From Mytilus californianus (Eukaryota > Mollusca > Bivalvia > Mytilida > Mytilidae): a stretch of 64,000 nucleotides of DNA. The stretch is taken from NCBI RefSeq assembly GCF_021869535.1, contig NW_026262737.1, positions 62,001 to 126,000 on the forward strand, given 5' to 3'. The position numbers were made by a program, and so were the translations under genes. Every line of letters begins with the position of its first letter. Position 1 is the stretch's first letter. The notes under the pieces are model-generated. The model made no database searches, was not told the origin of the DNA, and was given only the letters and a program-made list of their open reading frames with translations. This document shows positions 34,516-45,737 of this stretch, one piece after another.

Positions 34516-35430
34516 TTAAAGTGAATTAGCAACTTCCTCGTGAATAATAACGTCACCAGTTTCCATTGTTAGAACTACTTTCCTTGTACAATCAAGTTTC
34601 AAATGAAAGTAAGCAGCTTGCAAGACCATTGATACATTGTTATTTCCATTTTTATCTTTATACCTTCTGTAACAGTAGTGTTTTAGGATCAAGTCATTAG
34701 GTTCCACCTTGTGTTTGTTCTTAAAGTCCTTTCCGCATCCATAACATTTTCTAAGATTGAATATTGTTCCACATAAAATATCATGAAGAGGTAGCGGTCT
34801 TTCTGGTTGTGATGGTCCAGGCATTTGCTTTTCGTTTTGTTTCTTTTTTTTTTTCGATGGAGGTCCTTCTGGTGGACGATGTTTACCCTTTGATGGCACA
34901 AAACATGGTGTATTCTTACATGGTGGTTCTTCTTCTCTGTCCAGCTCAACTGCATACGATTTAGTCCTTTTTATACCAGCTTTATATTCTTTAGCCTTTC
35001 ATTGGTTGCTTGTCGGCCCCTTGCCACCTCTCGATAATCCCGAATCAAACAAACGCATTTCAGCGTCTTGCTGTGTCTTCTCTAGCCGTCTTGAGAAAAG
35101 ACATTAACGGTCTTCCTACCGATGCAATTTTAGCATGGCCTATTTCGACCAGATTTGAGGCAGGTGTATCTTCTGCCTTGAAAGCACGAAAAATGTGCGA
35201 TTTCTTTTGCAGCCACCACTTATACATGTTATACCAGCTGTTAAGTTGTTGGTGGTATGCGTTATTGTCGATGAAATATTTTATCTCTGAAGAAGCGACG
35301 TTAAAGTCTGATATGCTAAGAGCATGTAGTAACGCTTCCGCAAGATTGATAAAAGCGGATGATCATTCACTGACCTTTTTTGCATGACGATGTACACTTT
35401 GTTTGTAATGAAATTTACAGGACGCACATA
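34516..35430 (-). pseudogene. MULE-like transposase, C-terminal part, copy 1
   Basis: Reading the minus strand from 35430: a helical segment, W-x-RKSHIFRAFKAEDTP, then NLVEIGHAKIASVGRPLM, then basic linkers, and a C-terminal part with CYGCGKDF, HYCYRRYKDK and a stop at 34516-34518 after HEEVANSL. The 'HIFRAFK ... NL-EIGHA' pattern is typical of the region after the DDE domain in mollusc MULE-like proteins. The DDE core is missing because the duplication ends here, and at least two frame changes break the rest. It keeps the GHAKIASVGRP segment that copy 2 lost. Confidence 0.5.
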
Positions 35431-36040
35431 CTTCCGCCTCTCTTCTGCATATAATTGGACTAAGTAAAGTGTGTTTTTTCCGTTCATTCGTTTTCATCTA
35501 AGCATTACGTCGTGTGAATCTTATAATGATCTATTTCCAATCTGGTAAAAGTGGTAAAAGTTAAAATTAAAGTTTAAAAGCGCAATATCATAAATAGTTG
35601 ACTAAGACATAAAAAGTTATATATATATAGGAATCACATTTATGTACAAAAAGAACTTCTAGCTACCAGTACGGTATATATTGTTTTTTAACGTTTAAAT
35701 GACCAGAGATGTCCAGCATTTGAAGTGAAAGTGGAACATAACAACACCAATGACGTCTGTAGCTGAATGCACTGACTATAAATAAGAAGATGTGGTATTA
35801 GTGCCAATGAGACAACTCTCCATCCAATCACAATGTATAAAAAGTAAACAATTATAGGTCAAAGTAGCTAGCTTGACTAGCTTGCTTACTAAATGCCGGC
35901 ATATTGATATCAATGAGTAAAGAAATATATAGTTTCTATAAAAGAAACGTGCCAGCAATTCGAACAAAGTCAAAAATATCTTAATAAAGCCTGAAAGTTT
36001 GTCAGATGTATGTTTGGTGAAATTCTGTATATGTCTATTA

Positions 36041-36710
36041 GTAATACAGTCTTTGTTAACGAACTATTTCTATTCCGCTGCATCCAAACACATACTATAT
36101 ATTATCATACATGTATTTAAATAAATGAAAGTGCGCCCCCTCCCCGGATTTTATACCATCGGGAAAGGGACAAGTTGGGAAAATAACCATATTTCGTCCG
36201 TTCCTTTATCCGTCCGTTCGTCCATTCATACTGCATTAGATTAACATTATTGGTGAATGTAGTCGAAGATGAAGTTTAAATCAGATCAACTTGAAACTTA
36301 GTACACATGTTCAATATAATGTGATCTTTCTAAATTGAATGCCGCCAAAATTAGCATTTTGACACAAATTTCAATGAATTATGGAAAATGATTGTGCGAG
36401 CAAATCATCATGGACAAATATTATTGATTTTTTTAATTCAATTTGTTTACTTTTTATTCTCATTTCTGGTCCGCCATATGCTATTATATAGCCATTATAT
36501 GCTTAGAGGATAGACGTCTTTAATATTTTATTTGCAATAATTGATACAAGTTTACAATAAGACGTCAAAATATGGTTATTTTCCCAACTTTTCCCTTTCC
36601 CGATAGTGTAAAATCCGGGGAGGGGTGCACATCTTTTATATAAATAGTTAGTATGTGTTTGGATGCAGCGGAATAAAAATTAGTTCGTTAACAAAGACTG
36701 TATTAATTAA
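36041..36710. repeat. fold-back structure with about 140 bp arms
   Basis: The left arm (36041-36190) contains 'gaactatttctattccgctg' and 'cctccccggattttatacca'. The right arm (about 36570-36710) is its inverted complement, with 'aaatccggggaggggtgcac' and 'cagcggaataaaaattagtt'. The outer 90 bp of the left arm is host sequence also found in duplication unit 1 at 31820-31890. The spacer includes 'cttgaaacttagtacacatg', a motif of bivalve repeats as I recall it. Confidence 0.7.
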
Positions 36711-37137
36711 AGGTCAATTATTCACGAACAATTGAAAGGTCTTTCCTTCCATATTTGTTTTTAAATATTCTGTCATACACTTGTCGCACCAACATACTGG
36801 TGTTGTCCCTTAATAGGAGGAATGTAGTGGTATATCTATGACTAACGTTAAATTCAAGTTACACTCCCCTACACCTTTGGTCCCCAGTTTGTTTACATTT
36901 CACCGGTAAGTTGGTAGTAAGAATAAACATCTGTGAGGCTCATGATTGGATAGTATGCTTTTAATTGATTAATTTTATGAAAGATCAACCATTTATGTGC
37001 AAAAATAACTATAATTTAGAGTGATAATTTTGAATGTTTCTGTGACATGTTATTTTCTATTGGAATAGGCTGACTGACAATTTATATGCAGTGTCATTTA
37101 GTGCGGAATTTGAGAGCGTCCATAAAAACTGCTTGTC

Positions 37138-37412
37138 AGAGATTCACCTTTGTCGAGTATCGAGTTGCGAGTTACGAAAGTCGAGTTACGAACGTTGAGT
37201 TGCGAGTAACGAAAGTCGAGTTGCGAGTTACGAAAGTCGAGTTGCGAGTTACAAAGGTCGAGTTGCGAGTTACGAAGGTCGAGTTGCGAGTAACGAAGGT
37301 CGAGTTGCGAGTTACGAAAGTCGAGTTGCGAGTTACGAAAGTCGAGTTGCGAGACGAAGGTTGAGTTGCGAGTTACGAAGGTCGAGTTGCGAGTTACGAA
37401 AGTCGAGTTGCG
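37138..37412 (+). repeat. 21 bp minisatellite
   Basis: About twelve copies of 'gtcgagttgcgagttacgaaa' variants run head to tail, with small changes (aagg/aaag, taac/ttac) and one shortened unit near 37350. In one frame it encodes VELRVTK repeats, a by-product of a unit length divisible by three. It occurs only in duplication unit 2. Confidence 0.85.
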
Positions 37413-37844
37413 TGAACTATTTTAATTTTTTGGTGTACCTCTTTAACATTTATGAATGATGATTGCTTATAGAATTGTATACAGTATAATAATTGTTGAT
37501 TCTGTTTGTTGTTTGGACTTCATCTGAGTCTCCTGTAAAAAAAAATGAATGGATTGCTTACATAATCACTACGCAAAGTATTTTCTGCAGAAACAGATAG
37601 CCTTTTGAAATACAGCGGATGGCTTGTAGTTTAATTATTACTGAATTTCATAGCTAGCACCGTCATATTAAACGTATAGGGAGATAGCAACTAAACTGTA
37701 GTACATATATGTAAAAGACCCCTTCTGCAGATTTCGTTAAGAGTGGGCTCTCTGGGGGCAGCTGCAGAGACAATATTTGTTAGGGACTCCAAAATTTATT
37801 CTTTGGCAGTGACACTCAAAATTGTGGACGTTTAAGTAATATAT

Positions 37845-38195
37845 GTCTACATTGGCTAGAGTTGAAGGGGGGGGGGGGGGGCTGAGCACTCATAAAACCT
37901 GTTTTACCCAGCCGCATTTTTGCATCTGTCCTAAGTCAGGAACCTCTAGCCTTTGTTGGTCTTGTGTATTTTTTAATTTTGGTTCATCTATATGTTTCGG
38001 AGCATAGAATGGCTTCCAAGTCTTGATCTAGTGTACATTGTGTTTTGGGGCCTGCTCGGGGCTGCCTCTGGGTGTGGGATTTCTCGCTGTGTTGAAGACC
38101 TATTGGTGGCCTTGGGTTGACATGTATATTTTGGTTGGGTTGTTGTCTCTTTGACACATTCCCCGTTTCAATTCTTTATTCTATACATGTAGCTG
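37845..38195 (+). repeat. dispersed repeat ('gttgtctctttgacacattc' family), duplicate
   Basis: Partner of 32260-32575. It carries a run of 14 or more G near 37867 that is absent from the partner, and a longer middle ('gggtgtgggatttctcgctg'). Confidence 0.65.
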
Positions 38196-38484
38196 CCAAC
38201 GATACTTTTGTGAAAGAGACAAAAGACGCATTTTTGGAATATGTAACTTCTTTCTAAAAAATAGGTTAATCATACCCTAATCAATCAAGTTAATTTAGGA
38301 ATAACATGCTGACAAATATAACTCTTTTTTACTTTTTTTTTACACGAAACTCATTGTGCAGTAGATGGGAAATTGATTACATAAAGTTTGAATTGCCTGT
38401 ATATAAAACGTCAAAACATTTTTACATCAATATGAAAAAAGTGCAGTTTTAAAGAGTTTTTAGTTAATAACAGAACAATTCAGA

Positions 38485-39235
38485 GAAATTCAACATTGAC
38501 CAATGAACCATGAAAATGTGGTCAAGGTCAGATGAAACATGCCAGACATATATTTACACCTTACAATCATTCCATAAACCAAAAATAGTTCACCTATTTC
38601 TTATAGTATCTGAAAAACATCCGAAACAAGAAAAAAATAGCATTGACCCATGAACCATGAAAATGAGGTCAAGGTTAGATGATTACTGTCAAGACAGACA
38701 TGTACACCTTACAACCATTCCATACAACAAAATATAATTGACTGAATACTTATAGTATCTGCGAAATAGATCAAAACACAAAAAGTTAACTTTGACCACT
38801 GAAGCATGAAAATGATGTCAAGGTCAGATGACACCTGCCCGTTGGAGGTGTACACCTTACAACCATTTCATATACCAAAAATAGAAGACATTATTGCTTA
38901 TAGTATCTGTGATATGGACTTTACCATGAAAACTTAACTTTGTTCACTGATCCATGAAATGAGGTCAAGGTCAAGTGAAAACTGTCTGACAGGCATGAGG
39001 ACCTTGCAAGATGCGCAAATACCAAATATAGTTATCCCATTACTTATAATAAGAGGGAAATTTATATAACAAAAAATCTTAACTTTTTTTTCAAATAATC
39101 ACTGAACCATGAAAATGAGGTCAAGGCCATTGATCATATGACAGATGGAATGTTCGTAAGATAAGGCATCTATATACAAAGTATGAACCATCCAGATCTT
39201 CTACCTTCTGAAATACTAAGCTTTTAAGTCAATAG
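38485..39235 (+). repeat. about 140 bp tandem repeat block, copy 2
   Basis: Partner of 32860-33600, with the same unit order and scattered substitutions. Confidence 0.7.
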
Positions 39236-40126
39236 CTAACGTCGCCACCGCCGGATAACTAACCCTAAGTCTCGCTATCTGCGACAGAAATCGCAGGCGA
39301 GACAACTAGACTTATCAACATTTTACAAACCAAAAACCGAGGTAGAATCAAGGTGCATCCGAAAGGCAAAACATAAACTACTCCACACGGGACACCTGTC
39401 GTATGGCTTAAGAAAGAATGTATTCCGTGTTGAGTTATACGATGGTATCACATTCGGAGGAGACGACGAAGCTGTGGTTTAAGGCAATTTGGTATTTGGA
39501 GACAGTTTTTCCTACGTGTTATCTTAAATTATGCCACTGGAAACCCTTAGTTTAGTAGCTTTCATGTAGACAGCAACCCTAAATCCTGAGTTGTGCATTC
39601 TACCATAAAAGAAAGACGGAACATAACGAAAGGAGGATTTAAAACTCTTTGGTCAAAGAAAAAGTGACAAATCCATGTCCAAATTAAACCACTAAAAAAT
39701 ACAAGACAAACCGCTGTTCACAAAAGGCAACATCACAAACCCATCATAATCTGATTTTAATTGCTTAGGAAGGATAAGTATATTTGGTTCACCATGTGGA
39801 ACGAATCGTGTTGCTCATGATTTACAAATTGACAATGTCTCTTTTGTTGTTCCACATTCAAGACAAAAAGATGATACTATGGTAATAACACTGTGTTATT
39901 GGTTGTGATTCGCTGTGAACCAGCTCTCAGTATTTAGCAGAGAGGACAATTTGATTGGTTCTTTTTGTCTGTGGTTTCCATTTTGAGGAGAATTGAAAAT
40001 AATAATAATCTATGTTACCATACCATTATACACACTAATATAGGTTCCAGTTTGGTTAAATTAGCACATGACTTTTCAGGGAAAATTATTTTATTCAATT
40101 ATTTACCACAGAGAGCATTCATTATC

Positions 40127-42279
40127 TTACATGGTAATTTCATATTTCCTGAGAGTGTTTTTATGCCTGTCTGAAAGTGAATTAGCAACTTCCTCGTGAA
40201 TAATAATGTCACCAATTTCCATTGTTGGTACTACTTTCCTTGTACAATCAAGTTTCAAATGAAAGTAAGCAGCTTGCAAGACCCTTGATACAGTGTTGTT
40301 TCCAATTTTATCTTTATACCTTCTGTAACAGTAGTGTTTTAGGATCAAGTCATTAGGTGCCACCTTGTGTTTGTTGTTAAAGTCCTTTCCGCATCCATAA
40401 CATTTTCTAAGATTGAATATTGTTCAACATAAAATAACATGAAGAGGTAGCGGTCTTTCTGGTTGTGATGGTCCAGGCATTTGCTTTTCGTTTTGTTTCT
40501 TTTTTTTTTTCGATGGAGGTCATTCTGGTGGACGATGTTTACCCTTTGATGGCACAAAACATGGTGTATTCTTACATGTTGGTTCTTCTTCTCCGTCCAG
40601 CTCAGCTGCATGCGATTTAGCCCTTTTTATACCAGCGTTATATTCTTTAGCCTTTCGCTGGTTGCTTGTCGGCCCCTTGCCACCTCTCGATAATCCCGAA
40701 TCAAACAAACGCATTTCAGCGTCTTGCCGGATAGAGAGAGCTGTGTCTTCTCTAGCCGTCTCGAGCAAAAAATTTCGGCCAGATTTGAGGCAGGTGTATC
40801 TTCTGCCTTGAAAGCACGAAAAATGTGCGATTTTCTTTGCAGCCACCACTTATACATGTTATACCAGCTGTTAAGTTGTTGGTGGTATGCGTTATTGTCG
40901 ATGAAATATTTTATCTCTGAAGAAGCGACGTTAAAGTCTGATATGCTAAGAGCATGTAGTAACCCTTCCGCAAGATTGATAAAATCGGATGATCATTCAC
41001 TGACCTTTTTTGCATGACGATGTACACTTTGTTTGTAATGAAATTCACAGGACGCACATGTTTGTACTATATGTTCTCCCAAAACCTTTCTTACACTATT
41101 CCAGTTGGCACTATTTTCATCCATTATGAAGCCAAATGGATTAAATGTGTACCCCGTTTGATTATTGACTTCTTCTAAGATCTCATTCAACAGCTTCCAG
41201 AATATTTCAAGGTTTTCTGAACTTTCAGCCGCAGCTTCCATTTTAGCCAGACAAATTGTTTTCCTTAATACTGGATGGTAAGTCCATAACGTGACAGTTT
41301 TGAAGTTTTTGCACCTATTATGCTTAGCATCTATGAATGCAAATTCCTCATTAAGGATTCCATTTTTGTTGCAGTCCCTCTCAATGCACAGGTTTGCCAT
41401 TGCCTTGCTTCGTCGAACACATATGATGGTTGCTCGATTGTTCACTTTATATATGAAAAATTTGTCTTTCTCGTCACATTTTTGCTTGTAAATTGCTAAA
41501 GCCTCGAAATTTTGACCACATGGATTTATTTCCTTTTTCATGTTATCCCTTGCATTGTATACTCTTTTCATGTCAGCGAAGTTTTCTGCAACTTCCTCTA
41601 CTTCCCTCTATGCAAAACTGTCTGAAGACATCAAATCAACTAGTTAATCATTAACCATTTTTGATGGTTTGGCGTTCATATTTTTCATTATATCTTTTTT
41701 AATAATGTCAGATGATATTTTCTTTTTTTTTTACAATGCATGTATGGTAATACATGTACATGACTGTCACCTTATTATCATCTGTTTCGTACTCCCAAAC
41801 CTTAACCGCGGGACATTCTGGCCAGTCAGCCATAGTTCCGCACGTGAAACAACACAGTACGGAAGACCTCTTCTGAAACTGTGTTCTATTTTTATGCCGT
41901 ATTTTGATCTGAAAAGGCATGTTTCTGAGTTACAAACAGGGGACCCCTTACACCTTGCCAGTCTTTTAATGCCACTGAAGCCAATCCTAGAACTTGTAAC
42001 CCATCTACCCCACGGCCTCCCATTCTTTGTACATTTCATCATGTCATTCGTGTCACATGCTATTGTATATTTTACAAGGCCATCTATATATGTTGGTAAA
42101 GCAGTGACATGATCAAATGTAAAAGTACTCCTCTGCTCAGGGAGAAATTCTATATTCTGATGTTTCCTAAAACATTTTATGAATTTGTCCTCCCTATCCG
42201 TCATAACTTTCGAAGCAAGATTCAAATCATCATCTTCATCAATACTGGTGTTCATAAAAACTAAAATAATTATGCACAT
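40127..42279 (-). pseudogene. MULE-like DDE transposase, copy 2, nearly full length but broken
   Basis: From 42279 downward the protein starts around DREDKFIKCFRKHQNIEF, passes an N-terminal zinc-binding block (GRPWGRWVTSS, KRLARCKGSPVCNSETC, then in another frame CCFTCGTMADWPECPAVKVW and YHTC), and reaches the catalytic part ending in FNPFGFIMDENSANWNSVRK then CASCEFHYKQSVHRH. The Asp in 'FIMDENSANW' and the C-x2-C/H-rich step after it fit a MULE-type DDE fold. Then come HIFRAFKAEDTPASNLAEI, a basic linker and CYGCGKDF / HYCYRRYKD. Breaks: frameshift near 41900, TGA after HAKKVSE near 40993, frame changes near 40780, and stops near 40525 and 40425. Family call from memory. Confidence 0.6.
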
Positions 42280-42880
42280 TATTAGTTAAAATTCACGAGG
42301 TGTGTTCATAGATAATGACGAATATCTTCAAGTTAAGAGTACAATTAAGAGTTAAGATATCTGGTACAGTCTTGCAGTGCATGCATTCTGGAATATAGTC
42401 ATATAGACATTCGGAAGAAGTTACGCTGCTTGCCACGTTTTTCGTCATTGCCCATGTCTGTAGAGGTTTGAAATGAATTGCAACAAATGATACATGTAAG
42501 AAATCTGTGTTAAAATAATTATAGACAAGTCAAGGAACCCTAAACACGTCAATTCTTTACCTTATTGATCTTTTCGTGCTGAAAATGTTTACTATTAATT
42601 TGTCTTGCTGCTAATAATGACCATAAAAGTTTCTCCCTATCCATTATTGTTACAAGAAGTACATTTGTAACTTACGATTTCGTCTTTGTTGTTTTATATT
42701 GTAAGATGTTATTTGCTATTTCATTTTTTTTTAGCTCAAAGATAACAGGCAAATACGCTCAAACTTCATTTTAGAGCAATGATTATTGTAAGTGAAATCT
42801 GATGTTTATCTCCTAAATAGCAAAGCGTAGTGCTGGGGACTATAAACAACTGCGCCACGAGCGCATGATACGCCCGTCTT
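42280..42880. other. non-coding stretch upstream of the transposase
   Basis: It may contain the 5' end or terminal repeat of the MULE-like element, but no inverted partner was found beyond 40127. No other feature is seen. Confidence 0.3.
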
Positions 42881-42884
42881 TCTA

Positions 42885-43812
42885 AGAAATATGCAGAGCT
42901 TTACACCACCACATCAAACTACTGTCTCAAAAAACATTGAAATAAATCGTATGAGGTTTTCTCAAGTTAACGCGCAAAAACCAGGCATTCTAAATTTACC
43001 TACCTCCATTCATACAGGAGCTAAGTATCGCAGTAGAAGGTGTGAAAAGTTTAAAGCAATTCAAAGAAGGTCTCAAGATACGGCACAAATGTCCCCCTTT
43101 TTAGAGGAAAGTGCTACAACTCCAGAACAATAAAAAAAAAAAAAAAAAAGATTTTCATCAAAAGTATACAGACTTTGAGATCATCATAACTAACAACTTT
43201 GTTAAGCTTGAAGCAATTCCGATGAGGTGTTTTCAAGATATGGTGCGACATGTGAGAAATACACCCCCTTGTTTAGAGTGTTAAAGCTCAATAACTCAGA
43301 AACAAAAAATCGAATTTTTACCAAAAAATATACAGACCTTGAGATTATTATAATTAACATCTATAAAAGTTTGAAGCAATTGTGCTAAGGTATTTGTAAG
43401 ACACAGCATGACATGTGAAAAAAAGAACATCCCATTTTTTTTAAAAGACTGTTCACTAGCTCGATCTGGAACAAAAGAATATTCACTCAAAAGTATACAA
43501 AGCTTGAGACCATCACAACAAACACTTGTGTCAAGTGTAAAGTTTGAAGCAATTTTAATAAGTTTTTTAAAGATAAAACGCGACATGTAGAACGCCTCCG
43601 CCCCCCCCCCCCCCCCGCCCACCAAACCTTTTCCGAGTGTTAAAATCCCATAACTCAGGAACGGAAAATGGAGTTTTCACCAAAAAGTATCTTGACTTTA
43701 AGACCATCATAATAAACAATTATGTAAAGTTTGAAGTAATTCATATAGGGGGTTTTCAAGTTATGGTGCAATATGTTAACACGGACTGACGGACGGACAG
43801 ACGGACATTTGT
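42885..43812 (+). repeat. about 175 bp tandem-structured element
   Basis: Five or six diverged units repeat 'agtttgaagcaatt', 'ttttcaagatatggtgcgac', a C- or T-rich tract, 'ttaaagctcaataactcag' and 'accaaaaagtatacagac'. It closes with 'ggactgacggacggacagac'. This layout, with a terminal GGAC run, is common for bivalve repeats. A poly-C run lies near 43600. Confidence 0.7.
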
Positions 43813-44299
43813 ATACCATTATACGTTTGAAGAATACTCGGAAACCATTTTTTTCTGTTTTCCTCATATCTTATTTTCAGTAACAGTCAGTAACAGTGAA
43901 GTCCTTTCACCAACCCAAAATTCAATGTGCGTCTTTTCCTTTTCTTTACCCTGCATCTGTGTAAATCTCATTCAAGTCCAACTTACCATCCGGAAACAAT
44001 TCCCTTCGAAAACAGGGGCAAAAAAAAGGACAAAGGGATTACAATGTTTTTCCGGCGAACATAACGAGAGAGCACATACTAAATATCCCATTCTGTGAGA
44101 AGTTATTTTGCCCCCTGTAAATATCACTTGTTTCATGAAAAAGAACATTTTCAACTGTATGTAGTTAATTCTTGACTAACTTTAAACGTTTTTTTACCCT
44201 GCTGAATGCAAATGAAAAATGTCTGTCCAAGAATAAGTTTTGATTGGAAGTTTTTCATTTATCACACGAATATGTAAAATATATCCGACGATGTCACAG
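43813..44299. other. non-coding stretch
   Basis: No exon, named repeat or RNA gene is recognised. Several minus-strand frames here are short and featureless. Confidence 0.3.
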
Positions 44300-44470
44300 T
44301 GGTTTAACTGCCAATGAGACATTTCTACACCACAGACCAAATCTCGCTGGTGTAACCAACTACAGATTACCGTACATTCTTCAACATAGAGCAAAAGAAA
44401 ACCCGAAATGTCAGCTTTAAAGGGTCCCAAAATGAAAATTGTAAAACAATTCATACGAGGAAATTTTCAC
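44300..44470 (-). repeat. diverged mussel repeat, reverse
   Basis: 'gccaatgagacatttctaca', 'accgtacattcttcaacata' and 'gtaaaacaattcatacgagg' match the reverse 'gtctcattggca' family seen at 27190-27720. A smaller related scrap lies at 45540-45690. Confidence 0.55.
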
Positions 44471-44505
44471 TTTTCATTATACTTTGATTGACGAATGAAA
44501 TTTAC

Positions 44506-44765
44506 TTATAAAATTTGTGATTTTTGGACCTTAGTGCTGCCAGTTTTTTCATCTGCTAGTTCGGCAATTGTTGGCTTATTGAGGATATTGTCAGGTCTAA
44601 GTGACTTCACATTCACGCTTTCAGTAAGTGGTTTACAATTATGTTTTAGTTCTGGAAGGGACTCCGTATTACCATGCTCGCCACACGACTTCTCTTCCAC
44701 TTCGTCTGTGATTTTTACCAAATTATCGGATTGTGAATCTTCATTAGAACTGCAGTCTATATGAC
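44506..44765 (-). pseudogene. downstream exon of the kinase gene, copy 1
   Basis: The minus-strand acceptor 'atgattttag|gtca' lets this exon join the kinase exon in phase 1. It reads HIDCSSNEDSQSDNLVKITD, then SCGEHGNTESLPELKHN, then NKPTIAELADEKTG. The last motif is a relative of NI/DKATIAEVAGKNNEKG at the end of the kinase exon. It stays open to 44506. No known domain is recognised; it is acidic and probably unstructured. The 3' boundary is uncertain. Confidence 0.45.
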
Positions 44766-44880
44766 CTAAAATCATTATGAATATTAATTTGTATTTAGAT
44801 TCATTTCATTAGTGTATGGTTAATAAATGACTACTAGTAACAATGAAGTTAAAAGTTGGTTTGGATCTGCTCAAATGTAT

Positions 44881-45198
44881 TTAGCGACTTTTACAATTAA
44901 TAAGTCTAACAGACATGCTATATTCACTTTTTGAAAAGTTTAATATAGTACTTGTGCTGCAAGTTTTTTCATCTGCTAGTTCGGCAATTGTTAACTTATT
45001 GAGGATATTATCAGGTCCCATTACAGGTCTAAGTGACTTCACATTCACGCTTTCAGCACGTGGTTTACAATTATGTCTTAGTTCTGGAAGGGACTCCGTA
45101 TTACCATGCTCGCCACACGACTTCTTTTCCACTTCGTCTGTGATTTGTACCAAAATTATCAGATTGTGAATTTTCATCAGAACTGCTGGCTATCCGAC
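44881..45198 (-). pseudogene. downstream exon of the kinase gene, copy 2, frameshifted
   Basis: It matches copy 1 over most of its length (SCGEHGNTESLPELRHN, then NKLTIAELADEKTC), and its acceptor lies at the equivalent place but as 'atttgag|gtcgg'. An extra T after SSDENSQSDN shifts the frame, so the exon cannot be read through. It carries 'VMGPDN' where copy 1 has a shorter 'PDN', which is closer to the VGPK of the kinase exon. Confidence 0.45.
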
Positions 45199-45737
45199 CT
45201 CAAATCATAATGAATATTATTATTTAGATGCACTTCGTCAGTATATGGATAATACATTACTATCAAGTTCAAAGTTGGTTTGGATCTGATCAAGTGTATT
45301 TATCGAATTTCACAACTATGAAAAGAAACAATAGCGTTATATTCTTTTTTTTTTTGTGTGAAAAACTTGAATGAGTGATACACAGGAAAATGTATAAAAA
45401 AAGGTCAACCAAATATGATTTATTCTGGACAACCTTTTCCATATCAAATCTGTCAGATTGAAAATGGTCGAATGCGTTTTGTTGGAAACCTTTTTACTGA
45501 CTAACATTAACATAATAAGATGTGTCTAGATTATCAAGGAGGCATTTCTACGCCACAGAACAAATGTCGTTGATGTAAGCATCTAAAAGTTTCCGTGCTG
45601 TCTTCAACATGGAGCAAATGTCGACACGACATAGCAAGCTATAGACGGTCCAAAATTGACATATGTATAGGCGTTAAACAGTTTATATGATACAAATGCT
45701 GCTACATATTATACTTTCATGGACGCATGATATTTAC

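Larger units (their letters stand above)
31196..35430. repeat. tandem segmental duplication, unit 1
   Basis: This 4.2 kb unit is repeated directly after itself at 35431-41059. The junction is visible at 35430/35431, where '...caggacgcacata' from the unit end meets 'cttccgcctctcttctgc' from the unit start. The unit holds reverse mussel repeats, a roughly 140 bp tandem block and the 3' half of a MULE-like transposase. The unit lacks the 36.1-37.5 kb insertion present in unit 2. Confidence 0.85.
35431..41059. repeat. tandem segmental duplication, unit 2
   Basis: This unit matches 31196-35430 in the same orientation, interrupted by about 1.4 kb (36131-37499) not present in unit 1. Past 41059 the sequence continues into the rest of the transposase, so unit 2 contains the original right flank and unit 1 is the derived copy. 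Confidence 0.85.

Noticed and set aside
37086-37364. A 92-codon frame with VELRVTK repeats.
   Set aside because: It is read from a 21 bp minisatellite whose unit length keeps any frame open; there is no start context, splice site or homologue in the sister duplication unit.
37138-37412. Regular short repeats resembling a CRISPR array.
   Set aside because: Units are contiguous with no unique spacers, and the DNA is eukaryotic.
41669-42112. A 147-codon plus-strand frame.
   Set aside because: It is antisense to the zinc-binding part of the MULE-like transposase, which has recognisable motifs on the minus strand.
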